Shown: positions 1 to 10,673 of the stretch, piece by piece
Layout of the letters: every line of letters begins with the position of its first letter
Numbering within the stretch: position 1 is the stretch's first letter
Source of the DNA: Euphorbia lathyris
Lineage: Eukaryota > Streptophyta > Magnoliopsida > Malpighiales > Euphorbiaceae
DNA: 64,000 bases
Direction: 5' to 3'
NCBI RefSeq assembly: GCF_963576675.1
Contig: NC_088915.1
Location: forward strand, 34,067,501-34,131,500
Program-made: the position numbers and the translations under genes
The notes under the pieces: model-generated
What the model was told of the DNA's origin: nothing
What the model saw: the letters and a program-made list of their open reading frames with translations, nothing else
Databases searched by the model: none

Positions 1-600
1 AGACAACAATATTAACATTGAGGTTTTGGATTTGGAATGCGGCTTTATGGATCCGCTCCACCTGATCTTAAAGGGTTTCTCTAGGCTCTTGAACCAGGTA
101 GTTGGGGTCCCGGATGGTTTTTCTTTTAAGGATGGAGGTGATAAAGTGATGAACAAATTCATTCGCCATTTGATTGAAGGTACAAATGGATCCAACATGA
201 AATTGTTCATACTAATAGGATGCCACTTTTTCAGAGTGGTTGGAAAAAGACGACACGTAACAACATCAGTGCATGGTGGTTTCGAGTGCCTTTATGAAGA
301 TGTGAGATATTGGATCTCCAACTCCATTGTATTTCTCCAAGAAGGGGTATTTGAACCCTTGAGACATTGGCTCCCGCAAGATGCATGCATAAAGTGGGGA
401 GCTAGTATCTGTGACCTTCGATATTCAAGCATCCATTCCTATTTCTGCCATATTATTTCTTAGCTCCCTGCAGATAAGCTCCTCCATTGATTCTTTCTTC
501 TCAAGCATGTAGTCATCTTTACTATTGGAGGATGTTCTATGGTGTTTTGTCCGTCGATCTCTATAAGACATTGATACAATTTTGTTTCTTCCATACTAAT
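1..600 (-). pseudogene. Ty3/gypsy-type gag fragment, antisense, decayed
   Basis: Read on the minus strand, this stretch gives a broken Retrotrans_gag-like protein. At about 310-380 the frame reads GFKYPFLEKYNGVGDPISH, which matches the start of the gag domain (the 'P-F-x-G-x-x-D-P' region). Further down, in another frame, FNQMANEFVHHF (about 150-190) matches the later 'F..L...F..HF' part of the same domain. An open stretch upstream, at about 430-560 (EELICRELRNNMAEIG), fits the N-terminal part. Stops and frame changes separate these blocks, so it is a pseudogene. The fragment continues off the left edge of the window. No LTR was found. The plus-strand open frames here are shadows of it. Confidence 0.7.
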
Positions 601-928
601 GCCTTTCTTAAGATTCAGATCATGCAAAGCTCTTTAGGGCTTTGTTCTTGCCATATGGGGACTTTGATCCATCTAGAGATATCCGATTTTTGCGTTTGCT
701 CGTTGGGGAATTTGATGCGTCCGATCATTGTGTGCTTTCTGATTGTTCGAGTCAGACCCTTTTTTCCTTTCTCCTTTAGTATGCTTGGGAGTTGGACTTA
801 ACACGTGCAGCTAGAGAAGAGAAAAGAAGAGTCAACAAAACAAGTCTTGGCTTTATTCAAATATAAAGAATGCAATCAACAAAGAAGTCATTATGAAGGA
901 GGACATGGTCGAGATTGATAAGGAAATT
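601..928. other. intergenic, nothing recognised
   Basis: I see no coding signal on either strand. The stretch lies between the gag remnant and the hairpin and may be non-coding sequence of the same dead retroelement. Confidence 0.4.
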
Positions 929-1570
929 AATCATCAGGTGAATGAACCAATTATCATTTAGGCTTAGTCTAGTTAATTAGAACTCGATTAGACTTAATAT
1001 TTGCATACATAGTTCTTGTCGGTGCGATCCTAGACTTTCCAGTATATTACTTGAGCGAAAAGTACACTTCCTCTTTGGACGTGTGTTTTGGACGCATCAA
1101 TTTGGATTCATTGTGTGCTTCATTAGGCCTCTAGTTTCCTATTTCGCGTTCATATCACCGGCATGTGCATCTTGTGAATTGAGTGCTTCCTTTGTTGTTG
1201 TTGATATAGTAGTTGTCACATCTTCCTATTTGTGAATTGAAGAGGAAGATGACGTGGTAGAAGCCATAAATAGGAAGATGTGACAACTACTATATCAACA
1301 ACAACAAAGGAAGCACTCAATTCACAAGATGCACATGCCGGTGATATGAACGCGAAATAGGAAACTAGAGGCCTAATGAAGCACATAATGAATCCAAATT
1401 GATGCGTCCAAAACACACGTCCAAAGAGGAAGTGTACTTTTCGCTCAAGTAATATACTGGAAAGTCTAGGATCGCACCGACAAGAACTATGTATGCAAAT
1501 ATTAAGTCTAATCGAGTTCTAATTAACTAGACTAAGCCTAAATGATAATTGGTTCATTCACCTGATGATT
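929..1570. repeat. near-perfect 303-bp-arm inverted repeat (hairpin)
   Basis: The left arm, 929-1231, is the reverse complement of the right arm, 1268-1570, with a 36-nt spacer (1232-1267). Paired positions always sum to 2499, so there are no indels. I found one mismatch, G1113 against T1386, which would be a G-U wobble in a plus-strand transcript. A transcript could fold into a roughly 300-bp duplex, a substrate for Dicer-like enzymes, but no expression is shown. It may instead be a foldback element or a recent inverted duplication of retroelement non-coding DNA. No target-site duplication was found at the ends. The short open frame inside it is a by-product. Confidence 0.95.
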
Positions 1571-2072
1571 ACAACTAAAGTTTAATTAACTAAAATGGTA
1601 AAATAATATGAAATTGAATGCACAAGTATAATAAACGTAATTAGTAATGTTTTATTTGTAACATGTCCATATGCATACACTTAGAAAAAATTTATTTGTA
1701 TTGGTTATTACGAAATCATATTATAAATAATATGGCCAAATCAATTTTTCTGGACTATTTATAACAGGCTTCAAATAATAGTATTTGTTAGCGGTCTAAT
1801 TGACTTTCAAAATATAGGTTCGGAAATGATTTTAGAAATTTAGAGAACTAATTGATTTGTTTTTTTTTTTTTTGAACTAATTGATTTGTTAAGGTATAGA
1901 TGATGAAGTGCTTAATTAGGGTTTAAGCCAACAATAATGTGCTATTATAATGTTGTGTAAAGAAATTTAGCATTCGTAATTTCTCTTGTTTATGAGAAAA
2001 AAAAAAAACTTTATGTGATATTGCATAAATTATCTTTCAAGTATCATAAGTTGATTACCCAGCCCTTCCCAA
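1571..2072. other. AT-rich upstream region of SDR gene 1
   Basis: AT-rich, with poly-T and poly-A runs (near 1860 and 1997). It must contain the promoter of the downstream SDR gene, but I cannot single out a convincing TATA box. Confidence 0.4.
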
Positions 2073-4648
2073 ATGTCTCATGGTCTCAACTCCACATTCT
2101 CGCACGTCTTCTCTTCTTGTTCTTCTCCTTCTTCATTCTGCTTAAAACCTCAAAATCCTTTCCTCTTGAATTCTGTTTTGAATCCCCAGTTGTCAAAAGG
2201 CATACAAATAAACCTCTCCACCAAATCTTCAACGCATTATCCAATAAAATCCCTTTCAAGCAGCATCAGTGGCACTAGCTCCATAAACAATAGATGGTCC
2301 CTTCAGGGAAAAACAGCTCTTGTTACTGGTGGTACTCGCGGAATCGGGTACATTTGCATTTGCATTTTCATCATCTAATATTTTATCTATTTCCTTATTT
2401 GTTTGATTTGGTATTTTGGCTTTCATTGTAATTGGAACTGAGTTTATGTGTAATCTTGTTGTTTAGGCGTGCGATTGTGGAAGAATTGGTAGGCCTTGGG
2501 GCTACAGTGCATACATGTAGTAGGAATGAAAATGAACTCCAGAATTGCTTGCAGGAATGGAATGGATTAGGCTTTGGGATTAGTGGATCACTCTGTAATG
2601 TGTCAATTGCTGAACAAAGAGAGTTGCTTATGGAGACTGTTTCTTCTGTATTTCATGGACGGCTCAACATTCTTGTATGTTCAATTTTCTTTTCTTAATT
2701 TTTTTGGTATGCATTTGCTCATTGAAGTTCCTTCATTTTCTCATATATGTGAGCATTACATTTGTGCCTTTGTCTATAAGAGAAATGAACTTTCTGCGGT
2801 GGCATTTTGGGTTTTAGTTGATTTTTTTTTTGTTGGAATAACTAGCAACCTCTCAAACCGGACACGAACACTGATACAGATACCGGACACATGACACCAG
2901 GAAATGCTATTCCTAAAAACACATAGGAAACAGAAACGTGGGTAAAAAGTATAATTATTAAAAATATAGGGACATTTATAAATATTAAAAGTATAATAAT
3001 AAAAAATTGGTATTTATACTCTACAAATGATTATAAAAATTAGCAGATAATTAGAAATCATGGAATGAAAATTATCATCAAATATGAAATTCTAGCTAAA
3101 GAGGAAGTTTCAATTAGCTAGAATAGTTGGAATTAGAATTAGGTTGTGTTTTTGCTGGCGGACCAGAAACTCGTCTCCTATTTTCAATTTTTATGGAAAA
3201 GTGTTGTATTGGTTTCCGAAATGGACACAAAATGCGGAAATGCTGCTAAAAAGGAGTTTCCTAGCAACTTAAGTGGCAATCAAGGGCAAGATGCCATGAG
3301 CTAGTGAGTATATAATTTGTGATTTTCATAAAGGTTCTAGAAATGTAAAATCTTGGTGAGAGGACTTAAACCTTCATCAAGATTTTTCATTTCTAGAACC
3401 TTTTTGGTGAAAATCTTGATAAATATGTGGTCATTTTCTCATGTGTTGTGTGTTTGTGTGAAATTTATATATATCATTCCTCAATCATCCCAATAAATTA
3501 ACTCTTACAATATCTTTGGTTACTTTTGTATAAAAATCATCTGTATTGTAATCCAATTGTTGTGTTTTTCATGTTAGAACTAAAACCCAATCATTTTTTT
3601 ACATAATTTGAAGGTTAATAATGTTGGAACAAATATTCGAAAACCGATGGTGGAGTTCAGACCTGAAGAATTTTCAAGTCTCATGGCAACGAATTTCGAG
3701 TCTGGTTTCCATTTAAGCCAACTTGCTTATCCACTCTTAAAATCATCAGGAGAGGGGAGTGTTGTATTCACATCCTCTGTCTCTGGTTTTGTCTCGCTCA
3801 AAAATATGTCTGTTCATGGAGCAACTAAAGGTATTGAATCTAGCACTATGGCTATTGTTGTAGCTTACAAGTTTATTGGTTAAAAGAGTACATGTAATGT
3901 TGAATGCTTTTTGTTTCATCTCCAGGAGCAATCAACCAACTCACAAAAAACTTGGCTTGTGAGTGGGCAAAAGACAATATAAGAAGTAATGCTGTTGCAC
4001 CTTGGTACATCAAAACCTCCATGGTTGAACAAGTAAGTCCATTTTCACCTTTTTAATTAGGTACTTTGTCGAATTAAACCATCTAGATATTTTCACCATC
4101 CGGTCGAATTTGGATTCAAGCTGGGAAGAGGATACTTATAAGGCCATAAATCTCTCCCAACAACCATTTTTTCCATTTCACAAGACTCGAACATAAGACT
4201 TTGCTTAAGAGAAATGTGCTCCTAATTGCTCCAACTTATTGCTTGTTGGTGGACCATATAAAGTTATTCAAGACTATTTGTTTGCTGTTATAATTCTGGA
4301 TAGTAAAATGTTTTTATTTTTTAATTACTTGTTTCGTTCCAATCTGATGACTGTATGCTTGTAATATGTAGATGTGTATGGATTTGCATATATATCAGTT
4401 GTTGCTTTTCAGTAATATAGTTGTAAGTTTGTAACTGTAAGCATTGATCGTTGTTCCAGGTCCTAAAAAATGAAGCTTATTTAGAAGAGGTATACTCAAG
4501 AACTCCTCTTGGGCGGCTAGGATATGCAAGAGAGGTTTCATCAGTGGTGGCATTCCTTTGCTTACCTGCATCATCTTACATCACTGGCCAGATTATTTGT
4601 GTTGATGGAGGGATGTCTGTAAATGGTTTCTTCCCAAGTCATGATTAG
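2073..4648 (+). CDS. Tropinone-reductase-like SDR, plastid-type N-terminus, catalytic Tyr replaced by His (gene 1)
   Basis: Five exons: 2073-2347, 2467-2674, 3614-3830, 3926-4032 and 4460-4648 (intron phases 2, 0, 1, 0; all GT-AG). They encode 331 residues. The SDR family transfers hydride between NADP(H) and a carbonyl or alcohol. The Rossmann glycine motif TGGTRGIG is at residues 85-92, the NNVG motif near 163-166, and SxxxG-type serine S216. The active-site YxxxK position reads HGATK, with His229 in place of Tyr and Lys233 kept. The C-terminal block [15 protein letters not shown] is well conserved. About 70 residues rich in Ser, Thr and Phe precede the domain and look like a chloroplast transit peptide. 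The extension and the SLKNMSV segment recall the plastid tropinone reductase homologue At2g29260 (from memory). Intron 2 (939 bp) carries repeat-like DNA. The frame is intact, so the gene may be functional, but its chemistry is uncertain. Confidence 0.88.
3321..3415. repeat. small hairpin in intron 2 of SDR gene 1
   Basis: Arms at 3321-3359 and 3374-3415 pair imperfectly (core GGTTCTAGAAATG against CATTTCTAGAACC) around a 14-nt loop. It looks like a small MITE-like foldback or a remnant of the insertion that enlarged this intron. Confidence 0.7.
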
Positions 4649-6075
4649 AAGCAGAATCACGAAACTTGGCACTTATGAGTTCATGTTGTTAGTGCTGAGA
4701 TTCAAATGAGTTTTCATAAGTTTGAGGCATAGCATTACTTTATTTCTAAGGGGCAGATTGTATTTCTCCACCTTTGCTGATAACTTCTAATCCATGGTAC
4801 TGAAACTGACCATGAATTTAGTTCCAGAAAAATGAGAGAATCTATTGTTCTGACGAAGAAACATAACATCTATTGTGGATTTCTCAACTATTAGTGGAAG
4901 ATTAAAAAGGAAATTTTCGAGTACTAACCTTTTATCATACTTTGCCTCTCTCTATTTCAGTTGCCTTATTTGGTGTTTCATAAGTTTAAAGTCTTTGTTT
5001 TTAGGAGTTTTAGTTTAATAAGCATACCTAGTCAGAGTAGTTCTTCTTTATAGGGAATTGTTGTTGATTGTTTTTGAAATTCTTTCTGTTAGCTATCTAC
5101 GTAGTGGCTTGCTTATTTTTCTCTTTTCTGTTTTGTAAAGGATATAAATAGCCATTGCTTAAGTTCAATAAACAATCTGAGATTATTCAGCTTATATTTC
5201 CTTCTTTTATATTTTCTGAGTTCCTTTTAACAGTTATGGTAGTAAGCAAGAAAGGCCTTGTCCCTGCTAGTCTGTTAATAGGCAAAGAGACAGTTGAAGC
5301 TGAAGCATCCTTAGATTCTACCAAGTTTTCTGCATCCTTGTTTCTTCATTACCATAGAAAAGTAAGTTCCTTTGTTGTTTCCCTTAATTTTTCTGCTTAT
5401 GTTCACCTTAAATACTACTTGCTTGTCCTGTCCATGCTTGTATATGCAACCTTTGAGATCTCAATATTTACTTTGAATTTCTGCTATAATGATAGGCAAA
5501 CTGCCTCTAATCATATAAAATGCATTTAGCAGCTTTTATAGTTATTATTTGTGTTAGAAAATGTGCTTCTATTTGCTTGAATGCGGAGCCCTTCTACACA
5601 GGGCCTCAAAATTATAAGAGCTCCAAAATTTAAGACGTGCAGTATATATGTGATTTAGATATTCAACCATTCAAAATTCACAAATTACCATTTATAAATT
5701 TCTCTTCCTATTAAATACAAAGGGTTTGATAAAAAAAAAAATTTAGCACAGGGCCCCCAAAAAGTTCAAGATGGCCCTGCTTGAATGGATACTCGACCAA
5801 TACAATTCTTTTATGGATTTGTAATCCCTTTCCCTTATCACCCAAATTATTCAAAATATTCATGTTTTATATTTTTTTATTCTGAGAAACAAACAGCCTA
5901 AGTTCTTTTAGGTTAGATCTTTAACTTATTAATGCCTAATTGTATATTATTTTATGATTGGACAAGTTAAGTTTTGTTGTAAAAATAATACTAAAACGCT
6001 CATTAAGCAATTGATGTACTTCATTGATAATTTCAGCTAGGCTCAGTATGCAGATGATAAGAAGATGCTGTTGAT
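4649..6075. other. 3' flank of SDR gene 1 and intergenic DNA
   Basis: AT-rich DNA with no supportable gene. Near 5140 a TATA-like segment (GGATATAAATAGCC) resembles a retrotransposon LTR promoter, so part of 4970-5500 may be an old LTR fragment. The open frame at 5155-5529 shows no recognisable family. Confidence 0.4.
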
Positions 6076-6530
6076 CAAGGTGGAGAATTGTTATAATTTG
6101 ATCTCAGTATCTCCTAGTTTTAAATACGGTTAAGAGTGAGTTTTTTGTTTGTATATAAATAGAGAGTTAGTTGAGTTGTAAATCATAGAATATAACATTT
6201 TCTGGGTTTAGAAACTGAGAGAGAGAAGAATTAGAGATTTCTTGTTGAGAGAAGAATTAGAGATTTCTTGTTGAGAGAAGAAACATGAATTAAGGCTAAA
6301 TCTAGTGTTTCTCAGTTAGATTGAATTTGTAAATTCATTGATAATTGATACATAATGAAGACCATAGGCTGGAGTAGGTTGTTTGTAACCGAATCAGGAT
6401 AAATTTTTACGTGTTCATTGCTTTAATGTGTTATCTTACAAGATTGATTGTTTCCAATCGTTTTCTTGAGAATCTGGGTATTCCGTGTTCTAGAGAGTTT
6501 GAATTGGAAAATCACACCAATAATAAGCAT
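6076..6530 (+). repeat. probable LTR-retrotransposon 3' end / LTR fragment
   Basis: A purine-rich tract (AAGGTGGAGAATTG, ~6078) resembling a polypurine tract is followed by LTR-like sequence: a TATA box (GTATATAAATAGAG near 6152) and a U5-like region (CATAGGCTGGAGTAGG near 6363) of the kind seen in plant LTRs. It contains a 26-bp tandem duplication (6221-6246 and 6247-6272, plus a 10-bp partial copy to 6282). No partner LTR was found, so boundaries are approximate. It lies about 0.3 kb upstream of SDR gene 2. Confidence 0.45.
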
Positions 6531-6721
6531 AATTAATATTTTAAGGGACTTGTAACAAAAAAATAATAATATGGGACCTAAAGGAAAGCCGCCCCTCGTA
6601 AGAATGAATACTTTTTGTTAGTCCATGAAAAAAATGATGTCTTTGTCATTAATGGCTGATTATTTTTTTTGTCTTTTCTGTTTTTCCACTTATGAGAAAG
6701 GGTAGATATAAACAACTATAG

Positions 6722-7940
<1,219 letters not shown>

Positions 7941-8315
7941 TTCTATTTTAATATCCATCTTCTCAACGTTCTCTTTTCCGATGATTTTATTCTAAGTTTT
8001 ACCATCATTCTACTACAGAATTAAACATAAATAATAAGTAATAGCTCTCTCAGAAAACTATATGTTTATGAATTCATATTCTAAGGAAAAAACAGTAATG
8101 TTTTGCGCAAGAAGAGCATTCATATCAAATCATGACAAGACAAGTAACCTGTAAAACACATGGACCAATGACATATTTTCGAAACTACTGTCGAATAGGT
8201 CCACCGCAGGGGCAGAGCCAGCCCAGAGCCCGGGGGCCGTAGCCTCCCCAGCCACTAGCTCCATCCTTGAGTATCCGTAGTTTTGCCCCTTGTAGTCTCC
8301 TAATACTGGTTTATA
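7941..8315. other. 3' flank of SDR gene 2
   Basis: Contains the 3' UTR of gene 2 and a GC-richer patch near 8205-8260. No gene or repeat could be recognised. Confidence 0.35.
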
Positions 8316-8324
8316 TTTAATCTA

Positions 8325-8905
8325 GGGTTAATGTGCAAAAATACCCCTAACGTTTTAGGTCAGGAGCAATTTTACCCCTAACGTCTAAAATGGTGCAATT
8401 TTGCCCCTAACGTTTGTAGCCAAGAGCAATTTTACCCCTAGCGTTTGTAATTTGGGTCAATTTCAGACACTATTATAAAACACATATATTTTTATTCATT
8501 ATTTTGCACCAATTGCATATCAATTCATTCTAAAAAAAAGATTTCATGTTTTTTTGTAATTTAATAATAGAATTGGAGATTAATATTTATAAATTCGGTG
8601 AATTTTTTGAATTTTTTTGTCTAATTCGTACAAAAAACAGTATATTTTTTTATTTATTTTTACATCCCAACATATGTTTATGATTTGTTACTGATAAAAT
8701 GACGTATATGTGAAATGTAGATGATAAAATTCATGACCAAGAAGACAATTTGATGAATTATTTCTGAAATTGACCCAATTTATCAACGTTAGGGGCAAAA
8801 TTGCTCTTGGCTACAAACGTTAGGGGTAAAATTGCACCATTTTAGACGTTAGGGGTAAAATTGCTCCTCACCCAAAACGTTAGGGGTATTTTTGCACCTT
8901 AACCC
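8325..8905. mobile_element. Non-autonomous MULE with 143-bp TIRs and 9-bp TSD
   Basis: The terminal inverted repeats are 8325-8467 and 8763-8905, the same length and differing at few positions. They begin GGGTTAA and contain several internal copies of the motif CCCCTAACG. The insertion is flanked by identical 9-bp direct repeats TTTAATCTA (8316-8324 and 8906-8914). Long TIRs plus a 9-bp target duplication are typical of Mutator-like elements. The ~295-bp interior has no coding capacity, so it would depend on a transposase elsewhere. Confidence 0.9.
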
Positions 8906-8914
8906 TTTAATCTA

Positions 8915-9508
8915 TGTAGTGTTATTTTAATAATTTGAAGTGGTTGAATTAGTTTAAGATGTTTTCTTTAAGGTGAGAGGAAAACAAAACTTTTTCATAA
9001 AAATAAAAGACATGTGGCTGCCACGTTTGGTTTTCGTCAAAGATATGACTTGACTCATGCTGACATGTCACCTATGTCATTATTACGATGTCTTTTAACC
9101 ACTGAAATCGGCGAAGTGACCTAATTGAGACAAAAACTCAAAGATGAGAGATTTTATTGAAACAGATTGAATTTGAGTGACCATTTTGAAACACTCATAT
9201 AATTCCAGTGACTAATGGTACATTTAACCCTTACTTTCAATGAACTCTTTATTTTAAGGTTAAATAATTTATTAATCCTCTCATTTTTATCCTAACACAC
9301 TGTTTAGTCTTCCTATTTTGAAAAACACATTATGAGGTTAATATTAACCATTTAGTCCTTATCTCTATTTATTTTTAGATTTTTAACCGTTATATTTGGC
9401 ATAAATAGAAAGACAGAAAATAACAGAGTAACATGACCATTTTGTACAGTACTATGGCTATCCTGAAAACTAATATATGTTCGGTTAAAAATTTAAAAAA
9501 CATAATGT
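8915..9508. other. intergenic, nothing recognised
   Basis: AT-rich. Phrases near 9120-9230 resemble the ends of other non-autonomous transposons, but I could not pair them into an element. Confidence 0.35.
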
Positions 9509-9666
9509 TTACATGACAGTTCTGTTGATGTTCAGAAGCCGAATGGATTCAGTAAGTTGATCAACAGCAGAACTTGGTGCTGAACCAATTTGTTGCTGGA
9601 CCTTAACCAACTCAGTGTTCATCTGCTGGAATTGAGAAGTATTCTGAATAGTTGAAGTAAAATTTA
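9509..9666 (-). pseudogene. short coding-like fragment ending in a stop (unknown family)
   Basis: On the minus strand one frame stays open for about 50 codons, with strikingly protein-like composition (QFQQMNTELVKVQQQIG then SAVDQLTESIRLLN), and ends at a TAA at 9509-9511. Heptad-like Leu, Val and Ile spacing suggests a coiled coil. A possible splice acceptor (CTATTCAG) lies at its 5' side, so it could be the last exon or a displaced fragment of a gene. I do not recognise the family. Confidence 0.3.
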
Positions 9667-9833
9667 TTAAATTTAAATGTTAAAATATCATCACATGTTA
9701 ATAGAATAACAATTATATGAAGTTTCTATTTAAATTGGATGAAATTGCACCAATTGAGATAGATTAAGGGTTAAATGTGATTAAATAATAGATCAGAGGT
9801 CAAATAATAAAACTTTGGATATATTAAGGGCCA

Positions 9834-9855
9834 AATAATGGTTTAAACCATTATT
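9834..9855. repeat. 22-bp perfect palindrome
   Basis: AATAATGGTTT followed directly by its exact reverse complement. It may be the junction of a small foldback repeat. Confidence 0.8.
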
Positions 9856-10162
9856 ATACTCTATTGTATTTTTTTTATATATATATAAGGTTTTCTTGAA
9901 ATGGATGAAACAAGAAAGGGAAGTGTTAGGAATTGAGGTCAGATATGATATTAATTAAACAAGTTAATATGCGGAAAATAAATGATTGGATAACTCAAAT
10001 TATAATATTTAGGTGGTTTGCTAATTTATCTTTGTTATTAGAGCAACCAAAATAATTATAGGGGAATTTACGAACCTCAAACCTAAAAACTTTCTTAAAA
10101 ACTCTATATTCACATTTCTTTTGCTATCAATATATAACAATCTCTCTACCTCATTTGGGGTT
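9856..10162. other. left flank of the first copia element
   Basis: AT-rich. It includes TGTTAGGAATTGAGGTC near 9928, which looks like the start of another LTR, but no second copy was found. Confidence 0.3.
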
Positions 10163-10659
10163 TATGAATTGAATGAGGTAATTTTAACATTAATCCTTGA
10201 ATTCTCATTAAAAACAAAGTTCCTAACTATTGCATTTTATATTCTAATGTTTATGGTGCCCATCAAGTAAACTTGGTAGCTAAGAAAAGAGGATAATAAA
10301 TGTTCTAATTTGGACCATTGATCTTAAGGTTTTAAGATTAATGGTGGAGATGCATCTGTGGAGTAATCATGTGTGCCAGGGAGCATACTGTGTTGGTGAA
10401 GCTCTTCTAGAATATACCACAGACTTGGGAATGACGAAACTGCCCTTGCTCTATGCGAAAAGACGCATGTGCCCCCTGGATATTTGACCTTTGTGCATTC
10501 GGAAGACTTAAAGTCCTTCCATTCTCCTGTACTTGTGCATTTACTTTCTTTTCTGTTTACAAGAAGAAACCCAAACGTTTCTCCCTCTTCTTCTCTCTCA
10601 AACTCAAGAGCTTGCTTCTTCCTACTGTAATCTGCAATTCTTTATTCAAATCTTCAATA
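10163..10659 (-). repeat. 3' LTR of copia A
   Basis: 497 bp. It is the 3' LTR because the element is on the minus strand. It is adjacent to the polypurine tract and nearly identical to 15002-15498. Confidence 0.93.
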
Positions 10660-10673
10660 CTCCCCCTCAAACT
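10660..10673 (-). other. polypurine tract of copia A
   Basis: On the element strand it reads AGTTTGAGGGGGAG directly before the 3' LTR. This is the plus-strand priming site. The gag-pol stop codon overlaps its start. Confidence 0.85.

Noticed and set aside
26..463. Plus-strand open frame of 145 codons
   Set aside because: The opposite strand shows a gypsy gag domain, so this frame is its shadow.
1216..1416. Minus-strand open frame of 66 codons
   Set aside because: Lies across the hairpin loop and right arm and has no family resemblance.
5155..5529. Plus-strand open frame of 124 codons after SDR gene 1
   Set aside because: Hydrophobic low-complexity translation with no family match; region looks like an old LTR fragment.
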